Made by a program: the position numbers and the translations under genes. The notes below the pieces were generated by a model. It was not told the origin of the DNA. It worked only from the letters and a program-made list of their open reading frames with translations, and did not search any database. Source: an uncultured Bacteriovorax sp. (GTDB lineage: Bacteria; Bdellovibrionota; Bacteriovoracia; Bacteriovoracales; Bacteriovoracaceae). Taken from it: a DNA stretch of 64,000 bases. Of this stretch, positions 42,336-51,507 are shown piece by piece (position 1 is the first letter of the stretch; every line of letters starts with the position of its first letter). The stretch lies in the NCBI GenBank assembly GCA_946481315.1, contig CAMLMH010000006.1:1-64000 (forward strand), read 5' to 3'.

Positions 42336-43082
42336 TTATGGTTTTAACTTTTTCATACGGGCCACATAAGAATTGGCCACGATTTCTGGTTTTAGTTTCA
42401 GGCATTTTGCATATTGAAAAACAAACCCTCGGACATAGACCGGTGCAGGTAGTTTTGCGAAGTCTTCCAGCTCCAGGGCCTGAAGGTAGAGGCGGGATAC
42501 TTTTGTCATATCTGCCAGTCTTTCAAGATCCAGGTTTTTGTATTCACGAATTTTACGTAAAAAATCCCCTGTGAATTCAGTCGCGTCTTCAATTTCTTTT
42601 TCAAAATCAGCATTGATGACATAATCAAGCGCGAAACGTTTTTGAGTCACGAGTTTTGATACGTTCGTTTCATTTTGTGATCGTGAGGCTTCTGCAGTAA
42701 TGTTTGAGCCCGTGCTTGTTGAATTCAAGGTGAATTCTTCTCTTAACATATTGGTTACAGCAGTCGCACTTTGCGAAACGATTTCCTGCCGAATTGAAGG
42801 GACACGGTCAGAAAGAGTGTTGTAGTTTAAAGAATTAAAGTCGCGGTTTAAGCCGCGGGCTTCATCATAACGTTTTCTTTTAGATGGATCAGAAAGAATT
42901 GAATAGGCTTCTTCAACAAGCTCAAGCACATTTCGGCATTCTTCTGGAGACATCAGCGAATAGAGTGCTAATGAATCAGACGAATAAGCAGACTTTGCAC
43001 GCTGGTAGCTGTGATAAATTTCTTCAGATCTAGCTGTAGAAGGAATTTCCAAAACTTCGTAGTAATTCTTTAAGTCGTTCAT
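42336..43082 (-). CDS. Degenerate J-domain protein with RodZ-type helix-turn-helix
   Basis: A 248-residue protein with an unusual domain pair. Start at ATG 43082 behind GAGAGAG; the frame extends 4 codons to a TTG. Residues 1-75 align with a DnaJ domain (KNYYEVLEIPSTARSEEIYH and AYSILSDPSKRKRYDEARG) but the HPD tripeptide needed to stimulate Hsp70 is missing (AYSSDS lies there) and the loop is enlarged. A Ser/Thr-rich linker follows. Residues 165-245 match the HTH_25 domain of RodZ (FLRKIREYKNLDLERLADMT, KLPAPVYVRGFVFQYAKCLK). No transmembrane helix is present, unlike RodZ. It sits between rluD and an FlhG/MinD-like ATPase, 19 bases from the latter. Confidence 0.8.
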   Translation of the reverse strand: MNDLKNYYEVLEIPSTARSEEIYHSYQRAKSAYSSDSLALYSLMSPEECRNVLELVEEAYSILSDPSKRKRYDEARGLNRDFNSLNYNTLSDRVPSIRQEIVSQSATAVTNMLREEFTLNSTSTGSNITAEASRSQNETNVSKLVTQKRFALDYVINADFEKEIEDATEFTGDFLRKIREYKNLDLERLADMTKVSRLYLQALELEDFAKLPAPVYVRGFVFQYAKCLKLKPEIVANSYVARMKKLKP

Positions 43083-43101
43083 GCTCTCTCTCAAGATGAT
43101 C

Positions 43102-44058
43102 TTAGTTAATATTCAATAGTCGATGAATAATTCGATCGAAGTTATTAACCAACGTTGAATTCGGGAATTCCATCAAGAGTGGCTTTCTTTTCTTTACGGA
43201 CTGCCAGACAGTCGCATCGTAATCAAGGTAGCCAACGTAATCGAGATTAATTCCAAAATACTTTTTGCTAATAAGCTTCATCGAGAAACCAATATCAATA
43301 TCGGCTTGTGTGCGAACTTGATTAATAATTAGTTTCGGTTGAAGTTTATTAATTTCAGAGCGGAGTTTTCCTCCGAGTACCGGATTAATTTCAATCACTC
43401 GGTTAACGAGATCAGCTGGAGTTGAGTTTTGAGAAATTTTTGCGTTCATCGCCTGATCAATTAGTGGACCAATCTCTAAAAGCTCTTCGGCCATTTTTAA
43501 TTTACGATGGTAAACTGTTTTTATAAAACGGTAAGAGTTTTCGATAGATGTTGGTTCAGGGAGAGTTGTGATTATCCCCTGATCAGCAGAAATAAAAAAG
43601 TCAATCGTATTAAAAGTTGTTCCTGCACCTAAGTCGAGTAAAACATAATCAACAGGTAATTCACTAAACTGGCTGAGCAGTTTTGCTTTATGCATTTGTT
43701 TTAAATTCGCGATTCCTAAATCATCCTGAGCGCCACTAATAATAAAAAGATTATTAATCGCCGTTGGTGTGAGCAGTTCGTTTAAGCTTCTGACTTTTTT
43801 TGAAAGATAGTCAGACAAAGTTTTTTCGGGAATCGGGACACCCAGGCAGGTGTGCAGGTTCGCGCCCCCGAGATCGAGGTCAATCGCGGCTACTTTGTGG
43901 CCCATCAATGCTAAACAGATGGCCAGATTGGCAGTCACAAGACTTTTTCCAACTCCACCTTTTCCACCACCGATGGCCCATATTTTCTGCTGGCCTTGAG
44001 GGTTCAAATGCGTTTGAAAATCATTACTTAGACTATTTTGATCGCTATTGTTAAACAC
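43102..44058 (-). CDS. FlhG/MinD-like ParA-family ATPase
   Basis: A 318-residue SIMIBI-class ATPase used to position cellular structures. The deviant Walker A is GGKGGVGKSLVTANLA, with the signature Lys before GGVGKS; Walker A' is AIDLDLGGANLHTCLG and Walker B is YVLLDLGAGT. No MinD-type amphipathic C-terminal helix is obvious (the end reads FDRIIHRLLNIN, possibly short). The DLDLGGANLH opening is typical of the FlhG/YlxH and myxobacterial MinD-like groups. FlhG usually sets flagellar number, but flhF is not nearby here. The start is GTG with GAGG 5 bases before. It heads a leftward unit including the J-like/HTH gene. Confidence 0.85.
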   Translation of the reverse strand: MFNNSDQNSLSNDFQTHLNPQGQQKIWAIGGGKGGVGKSLVTANLAICLALMGHKVAAIDLDLGGANLHTCLGVPIPEKTLSDYLSKKVRSLNELLTPTAINNLFIISGAQDDLGIANLKQMHKAKLLSQFSELPVDYVLLDLGAGTTFNTIDFFISADQGIITTLPEPTSIENSYRFIKTVYHRKLKMAEELLEIGPLIDQAMNAKISQNSTPADLVNRVIEINPVLGGKLRSEINKLQPKLIINQVRTQADIDIGFSMKLISKKYFGINLDYVGYLDYDATVWQSVKKRKPLLMEFPNSTLVNNFDRIIHRLLNIN

Positions 44059-44115
44059 TTGACCTCATCCTCAACAAACTTTGCAATACCACTGAAAATT
44101 TTTCGGTAGGCCTCT

Positions 44116-44144
44116 ATTATAGGAAAGAAAATCAATAATGTAAG
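44116..44144 (-). promoter_or_regulatory. Sigma70-type promoter of the FlhG-like operon
   Basis: On the minus strand CTTACA (4/6) and a perfect TATAAT are separated by 17 bases, 57 bases upstream of the GTG start codon. Confidence 0.6.
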
Positions 44145-44301
44145 GGAAAAAAGAACCAAACTACTTGAATCCACTATAGAGTAAATAATGCAGAGAGATT
44201 TACAGTTATAGCACCTTCAGTTAATCTTAATACCATTAATTAGGTACTTGATAGAAATAGGCGACAAAGGAAGTAGGTTTCTTTTCTTCGCAGGAGTCTT
44301 G

Positions 44302-44967
44302 ATGGATCATACAATTATGTCTCAACTTAGAGTTTCTTCACCGCTTAGGTTACGTTCAGATCTGCACTTACTGAGAAAGGCATGGCACATAGCTACCGGC
44401 TTGATTGGACTATTTATTTATAAAAAGTCCGGTGTCTCAGAAGAGAGTATGGCCTTTATTTTATTGTCCGTAGCCATTGCAGCCTTTTTGGTTGAGTTCG
44501 TTCGGCTGCGTAATGAAAAAATTAATGCCCTCGCAATGAAGCTTATGCGTCCAGTCATGCGCGAGTCCGAAAGAAACTCCACCAGTGGATTGCCTTTCTA
44601 CGCTTTGGGAGTTTCACTTGCCCTGTTCTTTTTTCCGGAAAGAATCGCTGTCCTCGCTTCACTCTTTCTTATTTTCGCTGATCCCATTGCTTCTTTTTTC
44701 GGGATTCTTTACGGACGCGATAAGATCCTTCCCAATAAATCATTGCAGGGGACTATTGCCGCTTTCACAGTCTGTTACATCCTCACTTTGATTTATGGTC
44801 TAAACTACATTGCTCCTACAATGGATCTTTTAGTTTTCGCCATTGCAGCCGGGATTATCGGAGCGATTTCAGAAATGTGCTCTCAGTTCGTTGACGACAA
44901 CCTGTGCATTCCGGTTGTATCGGGATTGGGGCTGTTTCTCATCAATCTCGTTTTACCACTATTCTAG
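44302..44967 (+). CDS. CTP-dependent diacylglycerol/dolichol-kinase-like membrane protein
   Basis: A 221-residue polytopic inner-membrane protein of the Dgk1/SEC59/phytol-kinase group. The start is at ATG 44302 with CAGGAG 6 bases before. Family features are LRKAWHIATG near the N-terminus and FADPIASFFGILYGRDKI, followed by NKSLQGTIAAF, with the Asp-Pro and Lys-(S/T)-(L)-(Q/E)-G motifs used to bind CTP and metal. About six hydrophobic segments follow. It probably phosphorylates a lipid alcohol with CTP; the substrate is unknown. It is convergent with the LON-domain gene, one base apart. Confidence 0.78.
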   Translation: MDHTIMSQLRVSSPLRLRSDLHLLRKAWHIATGLIGLFIYKKSGVSEESMAFILLSVAIAAFLVEFVRLRNEKINALAMKLMRPVMRESERNSTSGLPFYALGVSLALFFFPERIAVLASLFLIFADPIASFFGILYGRDKILPNKSLQGTIAAFTVCYILTLIYGLNYIAPTMDLLVFAIAAGIIGAISEMCSQFVDDNLCIPVVSGLGLFLINLVLPLF

Positions 44968-44968
44968 A

Positions 44969-45625
44969 CTAGACAGCGTTTCGAATAAACGATTCGTGGG
45001 GTCCTAAGCTCTCAAAACGTTTGAGGGCTTCACACATCTGCAGATCTTCTCCTTCTGCATCTACTCCTCTTAACAGGGCATCCATCATGCGAATGCGCTC
45101 TGGTAGGGAGGTGCTGTGCAGGAAAATTTCTTTAAGCTGAACATCCTTTATCACCAGTAAACATAGATTGTTAATTAACTTACTCGGAGTCTTCATCTCT
45201 TTCATGAAAGCGACTTTTTCTTTAGTCGACGGTATATGGCGGTTTAACCAGTTTTCCAAAACGGTGTATAGTCGCTCAATGGAGCCTTCGAGGATGACTG
45301 AAGAATCTTCTGTATCGAAAATTTCCTCATATTCAAAGATCGGGTAGGGAATGGTTTGAACTTCTCTTAAGAAACGAATGCGATTCACGCCCTGAACCAT
45401 AACAACAAGGCTGCCATCGGGATTATACTCCAGCATGGCTATTTTTCCCCATGTTCCTATTCCTTTTGAATGATCACCAGGATGAAAAAGGGTGATGGGC
45501 TGACGCTTTTCAAAACATTGAAGCAAGACTTCCTTCGAGGTAGCATCACTGACGGTAAGCGGGATGACTGTTTCCGGGAAGAAAACATTGTTGAAGAGAT
45601 AGAGGGTCGGGGCCGTACGTTTCAT
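44969..45625 (-). CDS. LON-domain (Lon N-terminal substrate-binding) protein
   Basis: A 218-residue stand-alone Lon N-domain protein. The start PTLYLFNNVFFPETVIPLTV matches the beta-strand opening of Lon N-domains; GIGTWGKIAMLEYNPDGSLV and VQGVNRIRFLREVQ continue the fold, and a helical bundle follows (LENWLNRHIPSTKEKVAFMK). There is no AAA+ or protease domain, so it is not Lon. Such proteins may bind unfolded clients or act as adaptors; the function is not established. Confidence 0.87.
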   Translation of the reverse strand: MKRTAPTLYLFNNVFFPETVIPLTVSDATSKEVLLQCFEKRQPITLFHPGDHSKGIGTWGKIAMLEYNPDGSLVVMVQGVNRIRFLREVQTIPYPIFEYEEIFDTEDSSVILEGSIERLYTVLENWLNRHIPSTKEKVAFMKEMKTPSKLINNLCLLVIKDVQLKEIFLHSTSLPERIRMMDALLRGVDAEGEDLQMCEALKRFESLGPHESFIRNAV

Positions 45626-45729
45626 CCAATTATTTTAACTCTCATCTCAATTCTGATTAATAAACAGCGTATTTACTTGAAATCCCTTAGTCCCCTTGAG
45701 ACAATTATGCCAACTCTTTGAGGATCGCT

Positions 45730-46644
45730 ATGATTTATTCATTGACCCCGTCCATTCACCGCAAGATTTGGGGCGGAAGCCATCTCTCCCGTCTCAAAAA
45801 ACTCGAGGGTTATCCTGGAGCACTTCCCATTGGTGAAACATGGGAAGTCTCCTCTCATCCTGAGGGCCCAAGTCTGCTGAACGATGGATCAAAGCTGGAT
45901 TATCCCTTTGATAAACTACCTTATTTGGCAAAATTTATTGATACGTCAGAAGCACTCTCTATTCAAGTTCATCCGGGGGATGAATATGCCAAGAAACACG
46001 AAAACAGCAGTGGTAAAACGGAGTGCTGGATCGTCACTCATGCCGAAAAAAATGCCGGAATATATCTGGGGCTAAAAGCAGGAGTGACGAGAGAAATTTT
46101 TGAGGCAGCTTTAAAAGAAAAAAAAGCAATGAATGAATTGCTGAATTTTTATAGTGTAGAGCCGGGCGATTTCTATTTTGTTCCTCCAGGAAGTATTCAT
46201 GCCATAGGCGCTGGTATTACACTGGCAGAGATTCAGCAGAATTCCGGCATTACCTATAGAGTCTGGGACTGGAATCGTCTTGATGATAAAGGCCTTCCAC
46301 GCGAGCTGCATATAAAAAAATCTCTGGACGTTATCAACTTTGATCCGGAAGCCAACCATCCTCATTTTTTCCGCATGTCCCGTCATTTGTTTTCAGCCGT
46401 TCACTCGCTACAGTTAGTGGAGCATGAGAACTTCAAAGTCACACTTTATAATCTGAATTCATCCGAAACGATCATGCTGGATCTAAATAAGCATGTGCGA
46501 GTAAAGGCCATTTTGAATCTTCATGCGCCTCTGAAAATCAACGCCCATTATCTTCCGCCAATGAGTGCAGTTGTTCTGGAAGATGAAGAAAAAATTCTGG
46601 TTGAATCAATTAAAGGAAAAAGTTCCTGGCTGTTGATTGAATAA
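45730..46644 (+). CDS. manA: Mannose-6-phosphate isomerase, class I
   Basis: A zinc-dependent cupin enzyme interconverting mannose-6-phosphate and fructose-6-phosphate, feeding GDP-mannose or mannose use. The start is at ATG 45730, with TTTGAGGAT upstream. Zinc ligands are in SIQVHPGDEYAKKHE (Gln, His), GKTECWIV (Glu) and VPPGSIHAIG (His). IHRKIWGGSHLSRL and GETWEVSSHPEG are the family opening. 304 residues, the short class I form common outside enterobacteria. Confidence 0.93.
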   Translation: MIYSLTPSIHRKIWGGSHLSRLKKLEGYPGALPIGETWEVSSHPEGPSLLNDGSKLDYPFDKLPYLAKFIDTSEALSIQVHPGDEYAKKHENSSGKTECWIVTHAEKNAGIYLGLKAGVTREIFEAALKEKKAMNELLNFYSVEPGDFYFVPPGSIHAIGAGITLAEIQQNSGITYRVWDWNRLDDKGLPRELHIKKSLDVINFDPEANHPHFFRMSRHLFSAVHSLQLVEHENFKVTLYNLNSSETIMLDLNKHVRVKAILNLHAPLKINAHYLPPMSAVVLEDEEKILVESIKGKSSWLLIE

Positions 46645-46684
46645 AAAAAGCCTTGTCTGCCGATGGGGGGATGGTAGACAAGGC
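46643..46684 (-). terminator. Intrinsic terminator for the small secreted gene
   Basis: On the minus strand a 9-bp stem GCCTTGTCT/AGACAAGGC with a G/C-rich loop is followed by seven T. A second potential hairpin (CATCGTGA/TCGCGATG) lies just before it, between it and the gene. It overlaps the end of manA and may also slow manA transcripts. Confidence 0.82.
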
Positions 46685-46728
46685 GGTCCTGTCATCGTGA
46701 ACCTCGGGGGGGAGCTCGCGATGAGAAA

Positions 46729-47070
46729 TTATTTTTTTTCGCAAGTCAGAGGGTAAGTTACTTCATGTCCATCATTAGCTTTAATGATGATGTAATCTTC
46801 CACATCCGAAAAATTATCCAGATCAGCTATATGAATTGTGTGCTTTTGGTTTTCAAAATCCACAATTTTAGTAAGACCTTTAGTCTGGGGTTTATTACGT
46901 GAAGTAAGTGATGCCAATTCACGTCTGTTGTGCTGATCAAATTCATTAAAGAAAGTAACTTTCGCTTCAGACACTTCAAAAATTTTATTCATTCTCGGTG
47001 TGTGACAGAAGACACTTGCCTCTGAGTTAAAGCTTAAGATGAAAAGAAATGTAGTGACTAATGCTTTCAT
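46729..47070 (-). CDS. Small secreted protein, unknown function
   Basis: A 113-residue protein with a Sec signal (hydrophobic residues 3-15, cleavage near SEA|SVF). The mature part is about 95 residues with two Cys (VFCHTPRM near the start and PLTCEKK at the end) that would join the two termini by a disulfide. No domain is recognised. It is monocistronic with a terminator. The 5' region has no strong ribosome site (AGTGAGTCGTT precedes the ATG). Confidence 0.6.
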   Translation of the reverse strand: MKALVTTFLFILSFNSEASVFCHTPRMNKIFEVSEAKVTFFNEFDQHNRRELASLTSRNKPQTKGLTKIVDFENQKHTIHIADLDNFSDVEDYIIIKANDGHEVTYPLTCEKK

Positions 47071-47451
47071 AACGACTCACTTGTAGTGTTGTTACACTGC
47101 TGATTAGAGCAAGGGGAATGCCAAGCATCTTTCTTTCAATTCAGGATACTTAATCAGGAGGGCCTGTAGAAAAGACAGATAGCTGTCTAAATTTTAGTCG
47201 AATAATTCATAGGCTCAGGTCTGCAGGCTTTTGGGGCACTTTCTCTGAAGTGATTGAAATTATAAAACAAATTTTTTCGATTTTTCCACTTTTCTTCCAT
47301 ATGGCATCTTTTTGAAAGTATTAAGGCAAATAAAATCACCTTACAAAAGTTTCCTGATTTTCGTCACGTTTTACCGAATTTCCTAAGTTTAACTGCTCAG
47401 TCCAACGAAAATAGAATCATCAAAATTTCAACCGGCCGGAGTTATAGCGCA
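47071..47451. other. Intergenic region, 381 bases, no gene seen
   Basis: This region between two divergent genes is AT-rich in its right half and holds no plausible ORF or RNA gene. The only local structure noted is a small GACAG/CTGTC hairpin near 47175. It should carry the promoters of both flanking genes, but no good -35/-10 pair stood out. Confidence 0.5.
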
Positions 47452-48879
47452 ATGAACTTATTTATTCTTTTAACAACTCTAACAGTTCTCATTGCTGGAT
47501 TCGTGTTTTGTCGGACCAAGATGAAGAAAGTGGCCCTTTCAGTTGATGAAATTAATGAGATCACATCGGATCTGATGGGATCAGCAGAGCAGGTGGGTTC
47601 AGTAAGCCGCGACCTTAAAGATGCTTCAGATGAACAGCTTGATACTTTAACGGCAACGATTTCAGCCAGCCATGAAATCAACTGCATGATTAAAAAAACC
47701 AGTGATAATGCAAAAGACCTGAATATGCAGGCGATGTCTCTTAATACAATAACCTCTCAGGGAACGCAGATAGTGAATCAGATGGTTCAGTCCAGCCATG
47801 ATATAAAGGAGAGTAGTGAGCATTTTAAGCAGGAGATGGCCCTGAGTCTGGAAGAACTGACCCGCACTTTACTGGTCATAAAAGAAATTGCCGATAAAAC
47901 TAAAGTCATCAATGAAATTGTTTTTCAGACCAAGCTGCTTTCTTTCAATGCTTCGGTGGAAGCAGCCCGCGCCGGTGAACACGGAAAAGGTTTTGCCGTT
48001 GTTGCTGAAGAGGTCGGTAAACTGGCCAATATGAGCGGGAACGCCGCAAATGAAATTTCTACGATTGTTGAACGCAGTGTTGTCTCAGTAAATACCGCTC
48101 TGGAAAAAACAAAAAAACAAGTTGAAAGCCTGACGGCAGCTACCAGCCGTAAAAGTGAAGAAGGCTATCTGCAGGCAAAACGCTGTGAAGAAATCTTTGC
48201 TGAAATTACCAATAAAATTTCTGCCAATACTCAGCTGGTTTCAGAAATCAGCCTGGCCACCAGCGAGCAGTCATTAGGTATTCAACAACTGGATCTGGCC
48301 ATCATTAAATTGCAGGAAGTTGCAGACAGAAATAAACTGGTAGCAAGTCAGTCGACTGAGCATGCGACTGCCTTTGAAGCTAAAACACATGAATTGACTT
48401 CAATAACCGAAAACCTGCAGTCGCTAACTTTCCGCCGAGTGGAGAAACAAAAAAAACTGGCACATTTTGTGTGGAACTCTAAACTCATCCTGGGTGTCAC
48501 TGCCATGGATGACGAACATAAAGTTCTGGTTTCTAAGATCAATGAATTTGTCACGGCCCTTCAGAAACAACATATTGTTCCGGATATGAACGGTCTGATG
48601 GCGGCTTTTAATGCTCTTGCCGCATATACAGTTCAACACTTTGAACATGAAGAAGCTTATATGCAGTCTATTCAGTATCCTCAGCTGCTGGCTCACCAGA
48701 AAATACATCAGAAACTTTTAAAACAAGTGGGAATTTATGGCGAGCAGATTAAGCGGGGAACTGTTGATGAACAAAAAGTCGTGGCCTTTTTGCGAAATTG
48801 GCTGACTAGTCATATTATGGGAGTCGATATGCAGTTTGCAGATCATTCCCGAAAAAACCGTCATTCCAAAGTTGCTTAA
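47452..48879 (+). CDS. Methyl-accepting protein fused to bacteriohemerythrin
   Basis: A 475-residue chemoreceptor-like protein. The N-terminus has one hydrophobic segment (residues 2-19), no second helix and no periplasmic sensor domain, so it is either a bitopic anchor or lies mostly in the cytoplasm. A long coiled-coil signalling domain (about 35-330) contains the hairpin tip [20 protein letters not shown] and [16 protein letters not shown]. The C-terminal 130 residues form a hemerythrin domain with the diiron ligands: [26 protein letters not shown] and HIMGVDMQF. Hemerythrin binds O2, so aerotaxis or redox sensing is likely (compare DcrH). The sensor lies at the C-terminus, after the kinase-control tip. 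There are no neighbouring che genes. Confidence 0.9.
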   Translation: MNLFILLTTLTVLIAGFVFCRTKMKKVALSVDEINEITSDLMGSAEQVGSVSRDLKDASDEQLDTLTATISASHEINCMIKKTSDNAKDLNMQAMSLNTITSQGTQIVNQMVQSSHDIKESSEHFKQEMALSLEELTRTLLVIKEIADKTKVINEIVFQTKLLSFNASVEAARAGEHGKGFAVVAEEVGKLANMSGNAANEISTIVERSVVSVNTALEKTKKQVESLTAATSRKSEEGYLQAKRCEEIFAEITNKISANTQLVSEISLATSEQSLGIQQLDLAIIKLQEVADRNKLVASQSTEHATAFEAKTHELTSITENLQSLTFRRVEKQKKLAHFVWNSKLILGVTAMDDEHKVLVSKINEFVTALQKQHIVPDMNGLMAAFNALAAYTVQHFEHEEAYMQSIQYPQLLAHQKIHQKLLKQVGIYGEQIKRGTVDEQKVVAFLRNWLTSHIMGVDMQFADHSRKNRHSKVA

Positions 48880-48882
48880 AGA

Positions 48883-50004
48883 TTAATCAACGATTTCAAA
48901 TGCCACAAACATAGTGCGCTGATTTTTGCCGAAATTATTATCAGAGCAGACAATCAGTGTTCTGTTTCCGTTTTTTAAAACGGGACCAAATGTCATCCCT
49001 TCAATATTATCCAGGGCCTTAGTTTCGGATTTTAAAAGAGGAAGGATTTCATCCAGGTCCATGATTAATGTTTTTTTAACCGGATTATACTGCGCTGTCT
49101 TTAGTGATTCAAATCCCGAAACATTTGTTGTTTCCGGTGAGATAGTATTTTTGAAAATTCGGATAATGTTCTTCTTGCGAAGGGGCAGGTAGCTGCGCTC
49201 CATGGAATAGAAGTTTTTATCATCAATCATTGCCATGTCGACGAGACCATTTTCGGCAATTTCGATTTCTGCGGCCTTATCAATTTCTACTTTCTCCAGA
49301 CGATATGCATATTCAGCCACAGGAGTAAGATTTTTGTAATGAATGATCCGAACTGCTGAGCTCATTGTGGCAGTTGAAATTGATCCATCCTGAAACAATG
49401 ATTCTTCCGTGGCCATCATGACATGCTGACCATCCGGTGAAATAGAAAGTGTCTCAAATGCTTTATTGCCTCTGGTACCTACCATGATATCGGTAATGCC
49501 GGTACCGATAAATTTTGCAGGGATCTTTAAACTCTGAACATAATCGCCATTGCGCTTGAAATGTAAAAGTTCAGGTGGCTGAAAAATTTTGCCAAAGACT
49601 GAGCCCTCGGAAGAAACAAGAATTTCATCTTTTTTGAGTAATGCAATTCCTTCAAAATCGGCTACGCCTTTAGTGTAAATTTGGCCTTCTTTATTTTTAA
49701 ATTTGGTGACAGCAGATGGTTTTAAAGAAAAATTTTTCTCATCCAGTTGTATATCAAAGGTATAGAATCTTGTTTCATTCACAAATCCTTTATCATCACT
49801 TACTGCCAGAATTTTATTTTTTTCGCTGTCAAAAGCAATACCTGAAAGTCCGCCGATTTCTGTCTCCTGAAATTTCTCTCCGGTTGGGAAATCCAGATCG
49901 CCGATAAAACGTAATTTTTCAGCTGCCGGCACTTGAAAAGCAATCAAGACTCCCAGAATGGCTGATAGTTTTATTCGGTTGGTGATGTTAAGAGGCGTTC
50001 TCAC
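48883..50004 (-). CDS. Exported phytase-like/esterase-like beta-propeller protein
   Basis: A 373-residue protein with a Sec signal (residues about 1-27, cleavage near VPA|AEKL). The mature part fits the esterase-like activity of phytase family: EIGGLSGIAFDSEKNKILAV at the start, KGVADFEGIALLKKDEILVS, and LDNIEGMTFGP near the C-terminus with FVAFEIVD. Repeated strand-turn patterns suggest a propeller. Whether it hydrolyses phosphate esters is not shown. It ends 3 bases from the convergent MCP-hemerythrin gene, and is divergent from dacB. Confidence 0.8.
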   Translation of the reverse strand: MRTPLNITNRIKLSAILGVLIAFQVPAAEKLRFIGDLDFPTGEKFQETEIGGLSGIAFDSEKNKILAVSDDKGFVNETRFYTFDIQLDEKNFSLKPSAVTKFKNKEGQIYTKGVADFEGIALLKKDEILVSSEGSVFGKIFQPPELLHFKRNGDYVQSLKIPAKFIGTGITDIMVGTRGNKAFETLSISPDGQHVMMATEESLFQDGSISTATMSSAVRIIHYKNLTPVAEYAYRLEKVEIDKAAEIEIAENGLVDMAMIDDKNFYSMERSYLPLRKKNIIRIFKNTISPETTNVSGFESLKTAQYNPVKKTLIMDLDEILPLLKSETKALDNIEGMTFGPVLKNGNRTLIVCSDNNFGKNQRTMFVAFEIVD

Positions 50005-50080
50005 ATTAAGTCCTTGCTGTATTAATAGGCGGTCGATAAGATTATGGCATAAAATTTAGCTTAAATATCAAAGAGTTCAT

Positions 50081-51502
50081 ATGGAAAAAATATTTCTAAC
50101 CCTTTCATTTCTCTTGTTTAGTTTATCTCTTCCTGCTGCTGATCTGGAGAATGCTTTTAAAAAGCTGATTAAGAAGCACCATTTCAATGAAAGCTCACTT
50201 GGTTTACTGGTTGAAGATCAGGGTAAAAATGTCGTCAGCATTAATGCTGACAAGCTGATGATTCCGGCTTCACTGACAAAAATAATCACAGCTGCCGGAG
50301 TAATGGCCCGTTATCCTATGAACAAAAAGTTCATGACTGAACTCTGGAGTAAGGGGGCGGTGGAAGGGACTGTTCTCAAAGGCTCGCTGTGTCTTAAAGG
50401 AGGCGGAGATCCTTCTTTCGTTTCAGAGAAAATGTGGTACCTGGTCAATGAATTCCAGCGCTCGGGAATAAAAACAGTCTCCGGCGATCTGCTTATTGAT
50501 GCCGGACGATTTGACAGTGAAGCCTATGATGAAGGCCGGGATTCAGTCAGAGTAGACCGGGCGTTTGATGCTCCGGTTTCTGCCACTTCTTTTAACTGGA
50601 ACAGCGTTAATGTTTATATCCGTCCAAATCAGCAAATGGATAAGCCTGTTCACGTTTATCTGGATCCTGTTAATGATTATCTCGAACTTGAAAACAGAAC
50701 TAAAACGGTATCTACCAATAATGTAAAAACGATCACTGTCTCGCGAATAAGAGTGGGAGAAAAAGATAAAATTATCGTGAGCGGAAATCTTTCACAGAAT
50801 GCCAGCGAATTTGTAGTCTACAAAAGCATTACCAATCCTGCTGCCTGGACGGGCAGCCATCTCCGGGAATTTCTGGCACAGAGAGGAATAAAAGTGCAGG
50901 GAGAAACGCGCATCCGGGAATGTGAAACTGAAAGCCGCTTACTGGCCAGCGCTCCTTCAAAAAATATTAACGAAATGCTTAGTGATATGCTGAAATTTTC
51001 CAATAACTTTGTCGCAGAGATGCTGGTTAAAAATCTCGCAGCAGATAATGTAGCGACTAACCCCCGCAGCCGCAATGCCAGCATGAAAGACGGAATTGAG
51101 ATGATCAGGCACTATCTCGACACAGTGGGCTTTGATCGCAAGTCATACGTTTTGGAAAACGTCTCTGGTCTAACACGGGACAACCGCTTTACAGCAATAC
51201 AAATCAGTAAGGTCCTGGATCGCGTACGCGGAGATTTTTTAATATATCCGGAGTTCCTGTCGGGATTACCAATCGCTGGTGTTGATGGTACACTAAGAAA
51301 CCGTCTTAAAGAGGGAAATGGATCCTGGGTCCGGGCAAAGACTGGATACCTGGATGGCGTTATTGGGCTGGCCGGTTATATCGGAAGAAAAGACAAGGCA
51401 CCATACATTTTCGTTTTTATGTTCAACGGAGGATATGAACAAGGCCTGGCCGCTCGCGGCCTCTTCGATGAAATGATCTCGGAGATTTTAAAACAAAAGT
51501 AG
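50081..51502 (+). CDS. dacB: D-Ala-D-Ala carboxypeptidase/endopeptidase (PBP4)
   Basis: An exported S13 penicillin-binding protein of 473 residues that trims or cleaves peptidoglycan cross-links in the periplasm. Signal peptide: residues 1-19, cleavage near PAA|DLE. Active-site motifs are S64-x-x-K67 (PASLTKIITA), SNN (KFSNNFVAEML) and KTG (RAKTGYLDGVIGLAGYIG). The family inserts lie between the SxxK and SxN motifs, including the GDLLIDAGRFDSEAYDEG block. It lies 5 bases upstream of the adenine deaminase gene, so they may share a transcript. Confidence 0.94.
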   Translation: MEKIFLTLSFLLFSLSLPAADLENAFKKLIKKHHFNESSLGLLVEDQGKNVVSINADKLMIPASLTKIITAAGVMARYPMNKKFMTELWSKGAVEGTVLKGSLCLKGGGDPSFVSEKMWYLVNEFQRSGIKTVSGDLLIDAGRFDSEAYDEGRDSVRVDRAFDAPVSATSFNWNSVNVYIRPNQQMDKPVHVYLDPVNDYLELENRTKTVSTNNVKTITVSRIRVGEKDKIIVSGNLSQNASEFVVYKSITNPAAWTGSHLREFLAQRGIKVQGETRIRECETESRLLASAPSKNINEMLSDMLKFSNNFVAEMLVKNLAADNVATNPRSRNASMKDGIEMIRHYLDTVGFDRKSYVLENVSGLTRDNRFTAIQISKVLDRVRGDFLIYPEFLSGLPIAGVDGTLRNRLKEGNGSWVRAKTGYLDGVIGLAGYIGRKDKAPYIFVFMFNGGYEQGLAARGLFDEMISEILKQK

Positions 51503-51507
51503 GACAC

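Noticed and set aside
47370..47420. Possible sigma28 (FliA) promoter upstream of the MCP-hemerythrin gene
   Set aside because: CTAAGTTT partly fits the -35, but the matching -10 (CCAACGAA) agrees with GCCGATAA at only two or three positions.
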